A stretch of 6,521 bases of DNA from DASPXY01 sp038227745 (GTDB lineage Bacteria; Planctomycetota; Planctomycetia; Gemmatales; Gemmataceae): assembly GCA_038227745.1 (NCBI GenBank), contig JBBRPS010000606.1:1-6521 (forward strand), in the 5' to 3' direction. Shown here one piece after another: positions 1 through 6,521 of this stretch. The position numbers were made by a program, and so were the translations under genes. Position 1 is the first letter of the stretch; each line of letters starts with the position of its first letter. Under the pieces are notes generated by a model that was given only the letters and a program-made list of their open reading frames with translations, ran no database searches and was not told where the DNA came from.

Positions 1-48
1 CGCTCGCCGCCCCCGCACAGCGGGATCTGGCTCAACCGCGGCTAAACG
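1..48 (+). repeat. Dispersed palindromic repeat, copy A
   Basis: This copy matches, in inverted orientation, the repeat at 6468-6515. Shared blocks are gcgggatctggctca (20-34) and cggctaaacg (39-48), plus cgctcg at the outer edge. It contains a hairpin with 5-bp arms CCCGC (12-16) and GCGGG (20-24) around the loop ACA. A second palindrome, CCGCGG (36-41), is a shortened form of the ten-base palindrome in the other copy. Small palindromic units of this kind are usually intergenic, REP-like elements. No transposase is visible. The outer limit is uncertain because the window starts here. Confidence 0.7.
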
Positions 49-94
49 AACGGCCACTCATTTCTGCCGCGAGAGACTACTTCGCCCGGTTGGC

Positions 95-129
95 GGAAGG
101 GCCACGGTGAACAACCCCGTGGCCCTTCC
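95..129 (+). other. 13-bp perfect inverted repeat upstream of the kinase gene
   Basis: The arms at 95-107 and 117-129 are perfectly complementary over 13 bp and enclose a 9-nt loop. The second arm ends 32 bp before the kinase start codon. No T-run follows on either strand, so it is not a classical intrinsic terminator. It could end transcription from a gene left of the window, or be a structured leader of the kinase mRNA. The sequence does not decide between these. I see no convincing promoter or gene in 49-161. Confidence 0.5.
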
Positions 130-161
130 ACGATGGCCCCACCCCTCATCCGAGGCCGAAC

Positions 162-3674
<3,513 letters not shown>

Positions 3675-3682
3675 GGCGGTGC

Positions 3683-3704
3683 CGCGGGGCAACGCGCCCC
3701 CGCG
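3683..3704. terminator. Probable bidirectional terminator between convergent genes
   Basis: Arms CGCGGGG (3683-3689) and CCCCGCG (3698-3704) form a 7-bp GC stem with an 8-nt loop. It fills most of the 36-bp gap between the kinase stop and the sigma-factor stop. On the + strand a pyrimidine run (CTTCTCCT) follows, but there is no true T-tract. Position between two tail-to-tail genes is the main argument for a terminator. Confidence 0.45.
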
Positions 3705-3710
3705 CTTCTC

Positions 3711-4442
3711 CTACCGATAGCGTTTCAGCGCGTCCTTGCAGTACTCCAGCAGGTTCAGTTCCTGCAACTCCTGCTCCAGGTCGGCCGGGGTGGGGGCGTC
3801 GAGGGAGTGGGCGACCTCGGCGAGCAGCAGGCCGGTGAAGGCCGCGCGGGCGCGGCGGAGGGTCTGACGGACCGTGTCGGCCGTGAGCGGCTTGCCGAGC
3901 TTCCGCCCCAGTGCCTCGGCCAGGGCCGGCGAACGCATCTCGGCGTGCTCGGCGCGGAAGCGCAGGAAGGTGGCGAAGGTCGGCTGCACGTCCCCGAGGG
4001 CCTTCCAGGTGCGCGCCAGCAGTTCCTCGCGCCACGTCTCGTTGAACTGGGCGTCGGCGTCCTCGACGGGGGCGGCGAGAGACTCCCAGTGCGGGCTGTC
4101 CGCCGCCAGGGGCCGCGGCACCTTCGCCTGGGCCTTGCGGTATCTGCTGACCAGGTGGAACAGCACGCTCTTGACGTAATTGCGGAAGCGGCCGCGCTCC
4201 GGGTCGGCGTGGCGGAACTCGCCGCGCACCAGGGCGAGCGCGAACTCCTGCGTCAGGTCCTCGGCCGCCGCGGGGTCGTCCACCGCCCGCCGCAGGTAGC
4301 GGAAGACCGCCCCGCGGTAGCGCTCCAGCAGGAGTTGCTGGGCGGTGGTGACGGCCGACGGCGAGCCCTCGTGCGCCTCCCGCAGCGCACTCCAGATGGT
4401 GGAAATGTCGCTCAGACGCTCGGCCGCTCCCTCGCCGCCCAT
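3711..4442 (-). CDS. ECF-type RNA polymerase sigma factor (planctomycete kinase-associated type)
   Basis: A 243-residue sigma factor expected to direct RNA polymerase to a specific promoter set. Region 2 spans about residues 34-103 and includes YRGAVFRYLRRAVDDPAAAEDLTQEF (41-67) and the promoter-melting segment GRFRNYVKSVLFHLVSRYRK (84-103). Region 4 spans about 137-212, with the helix-turn-helix at roughly ALAEALGRKLGKPLTADTVRQTLRRARAAF. A 31-residue tail, rich in acidic and leucine residues (DLEQELQEL), extends past region 4. The start is supported by a GGGGAGG Shine-Dalgarno sequence (complement of 4451-4457) 8 nt upstream. Planctomycetes are known for ECF sigma factors encoded beside serine/threonine kinases. 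Here the pair is convergent rather than co-transcribed, so the regulatory link is inferred. No anti-sigma gene is visible. Confidence 0.88.
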   Translation of the reverse strand: MGGEGAAERLSDISTIWSALREAHEGSPSAVTTAQQLLLERYRGAVFRYLRRAVDDPAAAEDLTQEFALALVRGEFRHADPERGRFRNYVKSVLFHLVSRYRKAQAKVPRPLAADSPHWESLAAPVEDADAQFNETWREELLARTWKALGDVQPTFATFLRFRAEHAEMRSPALAEALGRKLGKPLTADTVRQTLRRARAAFTGLLLAEVAHSLDAPTPADLEQELQELNLLEYCKDALKRYR

Positions 4443-4780
4443 CGCGCCGCCCTCCCCCCGACCTCGGACCAGGATCTCCTTCCTCGCATGAACCCCCGCG
4501 AAAGCGCCCCTATTGTAACCGGCCCCCGCGTGCGGGCACGTGCTTTCTCACGGGTGCCGGGACTGCCCTCACTCTGTCCGGGCCAGCGCGGTTTGCAGCA
4601 GCGGGCAAGCTCTGGCATTCTGGTCTTTGACTCCCCTTCCCCTCATGGGTATGATTAAACAGCGTGCAGGAGGAGAAGGGGGCTGGCGGGCAAGGACGCT
4701 GAGGACCCGGGCGGGGACGCCCTTCTACCCCGCGGGAACATCCCTCCCGTGGCCTGTCGTCGCGAGGAGTCGCCGAGAGC
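4443..4780. other. Divergent intergenic region (338 bp) between the sigma-factor gene and the JAB operon
   Basis: I see no gene here. The right part holds a strong candidate promoter for the JAB operon (listed separately) and a leader of about 118 nt. The leader contains an orphan Shine-Dalgarno-like AGGAGGAG (4668-4675) with no ATG, GTG or TTG at suitable spacing, and a 5-bp hairpin GGGCG/CGCCC (4709-4713 with 4718-4722). On the minus strand, TACAAT (complement of 4512-4517) resembles a -10 box for the sigma gene, but no -35 box fits. A GCACGTGC palindrome (4536-4543) lies just behind it. Direct repeats TCTGG (4611-4615 and 4619-4623) sit immediately upstream of the JAB promoter. Confidence 0.6.
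4627..4655 (+). promoter_or_regulatory. Near-consensus sigma70-type promoter for the JAB-E2 operon
   Basis: A TTGACT box (4627-4632; consensus TTGACA) and a TATGAT box (4650-4655; consensus TATAAT) are separated by exactly 17 bp, the optimal spacing. Transcription would begin near 4662 and leave an untranslated leader of about 118 nt before the JAB start codon. Five of six bases match in each box, which is conspicuous in DNA this GC-rich. It suggests housekeeping, fairly strong transcription rather than an ECF-type promoter. Confidence 0.65.
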
Positions 4781-5740
4781 ATGTTCCAGGCCCTGGTGAA
4801 CACCGCGAGCCGCCTGCTGAATGACCTGAGCCGGTCCTGGTTCCGCGAGCGTTTCCCGGCCCCCGAACCGGCGGAGGCGGCCCCCTTCCTTCCCCGCAAG
4901 TACCAGCGCCTCGAGCGCGTGGTGCTGACCGACGAGGTGAGCCGAACTCTCTTCGAGGAGTACGCCGTCCACCGCAAGGGGGCGCGGGGCGACGAGGAGA
5001 CGGGCTGGGTGCTCCTCGGCGTGCGCGACGTCAGCGAGGCCGTCGTCCTGGCCACGCTGCCCGCCGGCGCCGAACGGAGTGCGGGGGTCGCCCATGTCCG
5101 GTTCAACTGCAGCGGCCAGGCCCTCGCCAGCCGCATCGTCCGCCAGTGGGACCGCCGCCTGATCATGCTCGGCGTGCTGCACACGCACCCGGGCAGCCTG
5201 CGGCACCCCAGTGACGGCGATTACCACGGCGACAGCCAGTGGGTCGGCCAGCTCCGCGGCAAGGAGGGCGTCTTCGGGATCGGCACCGCCGACGGCACGC
5301 CCGCCGGCGGCACGCTGATCGCCCGGCAGCCGCAGCCGCACATGCAGGCGCTCGGCGAGCTGTGCCTGTCGTGGTACTCGCTGCGGGAGGGGGACCGGAA
5401 CTACCGCCCTGTGCCGGTGGGCCTGACACTCGGACCGGACCTGGCACGGTCCTTGCATCCGGTGTGGGTGACGATCGAGCACTATGCCGACCAGCTCGAC
5501 CGCCTGTGCCGGCAGCAGGCGGGCGTGGCCTTTCGGGTGCTGTCCGGGCCGAACGGGCCGGCCCTGGGCGTGGACGTGAAGTTGGTGGCCCCCGGCGAGG
5601 TGCTTCGCCTGGTCCTGTGCGGCGACCGCGCGGAGTATTTCCTGTGGCGCGGCGACGAGTTGCTCGCCGTCGATCCCGGCGAGGAGCGCGTGGACCGGGG
5701 CGTGTATCTGCTGCTGGCCGAGCTGGCCGGAGAGTCTTGA
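4781..5740 (+). CDS. JAMM/JAB (Mov34/MPN/PAD-1-like) metalloprotease with C-terminal extension
   Basis: A 319-residue protein of the JAB family, zinc isopeptidases that remove or process ubiquitin-like proteins. The full JAMM signature is present: glutamate E73 in EETGWVLLG, then H134 and H136 in HTHPG, S144 and D147, giving HxHx7SxxD. Enzymatic activity is therefore expected, not a dead MPN domain. The JAB domain covers about residues 43-200. Residues 1-40 form a helical, then proline-rich lead. Residues about 205-319 form a further region I do not recognise, with probable beta strands near 249-255, 262-270, 274-280 and 284-297. No signal peptide is seen, so it is probably cytoplasmic. The ATG is preceded by GAGGAG (4764-4769), 11 nt away. 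It is the first gene of a co-directional set with the 60-residue gene (44-bp gap) and the E2 gene. It may cleave a modifier precursor or reverse conjugation by that E2. Confidence 0.9.
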   Translation: MFQALVNTASRLLNDLSRSWFRERFPAPEPAEAAPFLPRKYQRLERVVLTDEVSRTLFEEYAVHRKGARGDEETGWVLLGVRDVSEAVVLATLPAGAERSAGVAHVRFNCSGQALASRIVRQWDRRLIMLGVLHTHPGSLRHPSDGDYHGDSQWVGQLRGKEGVFGIGTADGTPAGGTLIARQPQPHMQALGELCLSWYSLREGDRNYRPVPVGLTLGPDLARSLHPVWVTIEHYADQLDRLCRQQAGVAFRVLSGPNGPALGVDVKLVAPGEVLRLVLCGDRAEYFLWRGDELLAVDPGEERVDRGVYLLLAELAGES

Positions 5741-5784
5741 GCGGGTTGTTAGTTTTCCAATCTCAGAGAAAGGGGAGTACGGCG

Positions 5785-5967
5785 ATGGACTTTCGTCCTC
5801 TGAACGACACGGAACGGCGTCAGCTGATCAGCGCCCTGCGGGGCAACGCCGAGAGCGACCGGGCCATCCTGATGGACCGGCGCGACACGACCTTCGCGGG
5901 CACCACCGAGGAGGTCACCGACGAGGAGGTCATCAGCGCCATCAAGTCGGTGCCTTGTCATTACTAA
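5785..5967 (+). CDS. Unrecognised 60-residue protein of the JAB-E2 operon
   Basis: A 60-residue protein I do not recognise. The start is supported by AGGGGAG-like purines (5770-5776) 8 nt before the ATG, and the gene is co-directional between the JAB and E2 genes. It is acidic (12 Asp/Glu against 8 Arg/Lys). It appears helical at about residues 8-19 (DTERRQLISALRG), 22-33 and 45-55 (TDEEVISAIKS). It has exactly one lysine (K54) and one cysteine (C58), both near the C-terminus, which ends VPCHY. It lacks a Gly-Gly tail and is shorter than the roughly 76-residue beta-grasp ubiquitin fold. It could be a dedicated conjugation target, an unusual modifier, or an accessory subunit; the operon position is the only functional clue. 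That it is a real gene is likely from its ribosome site and placement. Confidence 0.75.
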   Translation: MDFRPLNDTERRQLISALRGNAESDRAILMDRRDTTFAGTTEEVTDEEVISAIKSVPCHY

Positions 5968-5983
5968 TTCGTTGGCGAATGGC

Positions 5984-6019
5984 CTGGCGAACGGCCGGCG
6001 TCAGCCGGCCGTTCGCCAG
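5984..6019 (+). promoter_or_regulatory. Perfect 16-bp hairpin between the 60-residue gene and the E2 gene
   Basis: Arms at 5984-5999 and 6004-6019 are perfectly complementary over 16 bp with the loop GTCA. The hairpin starts 16 bp after the small gene's stop and ends 5 nt before the E2 Shine-Dalgarno sequence. No T-run follows, so full termination is not indicated. It could attenuate transcription, stabilise or process the mRNA, and thereby set a different level of E2 relative to the upstream genes. The role is inferred; the structure is directly visible. Confidence 0.7.
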
Positions 6020-6024
6020 AATGT

Positions 6025-6031
6025 GAGGAGG
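6025..6031 (+). promoter_or_regulatory. Shine-Dalgarno sequence that fixes the E2 start
   Basis: GAGGAGG lies 3 nt before the ATG at 6035, within the longer purine run GAGGAGGAG (6025-6033). It makes 6035 a much better start than the in-frame TTG at 5972, from which translation would have to read through the perfect hairpin and add 21 residues without family resemblance. Confidence 0.7.
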
Positions 6032-6034
6032 AGC

Positions 6035-6460
6035 ATGGGCCTTCTCGACAGCGAAGCCGGCAAGCGACGCCTCCTGAGTATCGAGATCCCGGTCATCGAG
6101 CGCTACAACGAGAGCCGGGATCCGGACTTCAAGATCCAGGTGGCGCGCCAGGGCAACATGCTGGTGCTGCGCTACCGGCTCAAGCCGATGCACAACATCT
6201 ACCAGGTCGAAACCCGCCTGGTGTCGAGCTATCCCATCGTGCCGCCCGAGACGCGCGTGCTGACGCCGCTGAAGCACTGCCCCCACCTGCTGGAGGGGCA
6301 GATGCTGTGCATGTGGCGGCAGGGCAGCACGCGCCAGAGCAGTCGCTGGGACCCCGCGCAGCACACCTGCGTCTTCGCGGTGCAGGCCGCGTGGCGCTGG
6401 CTCGCCTGCTACGAGGTCTGGCACGAGACCGGCGAATGGCCGTTGCCGGAAGCGAAATGA
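6035..6460 (+). CDS. E2/UBC-fold ubiquitin-conjugating-enzyme-like protein
   Basis: A 141-residue protein with the compact layout of an E2 enzyme, which carries a ubiquitin-like protein as a thioester on cysteine and passes it on. A first helix (residues 10-28) is followed by strands FKIQVAR (32-38), MLVLRYRL (42-49) and YQVETRLV (56-63). Next come YPIVPP (66-71), matching the E2 YPxxPP motif, then C92 in GQMLCMW, the predicted catalytic cysteine, and RWDP (104-107), matching the conserved W-P after the active site. The canonical HPN is CPH (82-84): histidine replaces the asparagine at the usual eight-residue distance from the cysteine. The C-terminus is a helix plus a tryptophan-rich tail ending YEVWHETGEWPLPEA, unlike eukaryotic E2 ends but in keeping with bacterial E2-like families. 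It is the last gene seen in the operon. The partner E1 and modifier are not in the window. Confidence 0.87.
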   Translation: MGLLDSEAGKRRLLSIEIPVIERYNESRDPDFKIQVARQGNMLVLRYRLKPMHNIYQVETRLVSSYPIVPPETRVLTPLKHCPHLLEGQMLCMWRQGSTRQSSRWDPAQHTCVFAVQAAWRWLACYEVWHETGEWPLPEAK

Positions 6461-6467
6461 ACCGCCC

Positions 6468-6515
6468 CGTTTAGCCGCGAGCGGTGAGCCAGATCCCGCT
6501 ACGCGGGGGCGAGCG
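6468..6515 (-). repeat. Dispersed palindromic repeat, copy B (inverted relative to copy A)
   Basis: Read on the minus strand, this copy aligns with 1-48. It shares the 15-base core (complement of 6485-6499) and the ten-base end (complement of 6468-6477), and differs by a 4-base insertion in the inner palindrome and a 3-base deletion near the outer edge. It contains hairpins CCGC-GA-GCGG (6475-6484) and CCCGC-TAC-GCGGG (6495-6507). The loop differs from copy A while the 5-bp stem is identical. It starts 7 bp after the E2 stop, so it may also act as the operon's transcription terminator. Confidence 0.7.
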
Positions 6516-6521
6516 CGGGAC

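Noticed and set aside
4512..4540. A promoter for the sigma-factor gene on the minus strand
   Set aside because: Only a TACAAT-like -10 box is present; no -35 box occurs at usable spacing, so it is noted in the intergenic entry rather than called.
3807..4658. A 283-codon plus-strand frame over the sigma-factor gene
   Set aside because: It is antisense to a recognisable sigma factor and encodes no domain. It also runs across the JAB promoter region.
4655..5482. A 275-codon minus-strand frame opposite the JAB gene
   Set aside because: The plus strand encodes an intact JAMM motif and a supported ribosome site; the minus product has no recognisable features.
5785..5967. The 60-residue protein as a classical ubiquitin-like modifier
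   Set aside because: It has no C-terminal Gly-Gly, is shorter than a beta-grasp domain and looks helical, so I left the function open.
5972..6034. An upstream TTG start extending the E2 protein by 21 residues
   Set aside because: The added codons are the arms of a perfect hairpin, and a strong GAGGAGG sits before the ATG at 6035.

Overview
This is GC-rich bacterial DNA that reads as planctomycete, most likely Gemmata-like (Gemmatales). The indications are indirect but agree with each other. There is a very long PknB-type serine/threonine kinase with one membrane segment and a large external repeat domain. Beside it is an ECF-type sigma factor of the kind planctomycetes pair with such kinases. 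A small operon encodes eukaryote-like ubiquitin-system enzymes. The species assignment is an inference.

Layout. Positions 1-48 and 6468-6515 hold two inverted copies of one imperfect, internally palindromic repeat, so the repeat bounds the window on both sides. Positions 162-3674 (+) encode a 1170-residue kinase: disordered N-terminus, kinase domain, membrane helix, then a helical and TPR-type domain. It runs convergently into a 243-residue ECF sigma factor (3711-4442, -), with a short hairpin between the two ends. A 338-bp divergent intergenic region follows and carries a near-consensus sigma70 promoter (TTGACT, 17-bp spacer, TATGAT) facing right.

That promoter is placed to drive a three-gene operon. 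The genes are a JAMM/JAB metalloprotease with an additional C-terminal region (4781-5740), an unrecognised 60-residue protein (5785-5967) and an E2/UBC-fold protein with the catalytic cysteine (6035-6460). A perfect 16-bp hairpin lies between the 60-residue gene and the E2 gene. The second palindromic repeat begins 7 bp after the E2 stop codon and may end the operon.

How the genes may work together. The E2 would carry a protein modifier or transfer it to a target, and the JAB enzyme would process the modifier or remove it. No E1/ThiF activating enzyme and no recognisable beta-grasp ubiquitin-like protein is visible here. The 60-residue protein sits where a modifier or a dedicated target would be expected, but it does not look like ubiquitin. 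This minimal JAB / small protein / E2 cassette is the most interesting part of the window. The kinase and sigma factor form a plausible separate signalling pair; nothing in the sequence shows that they control the cassette.
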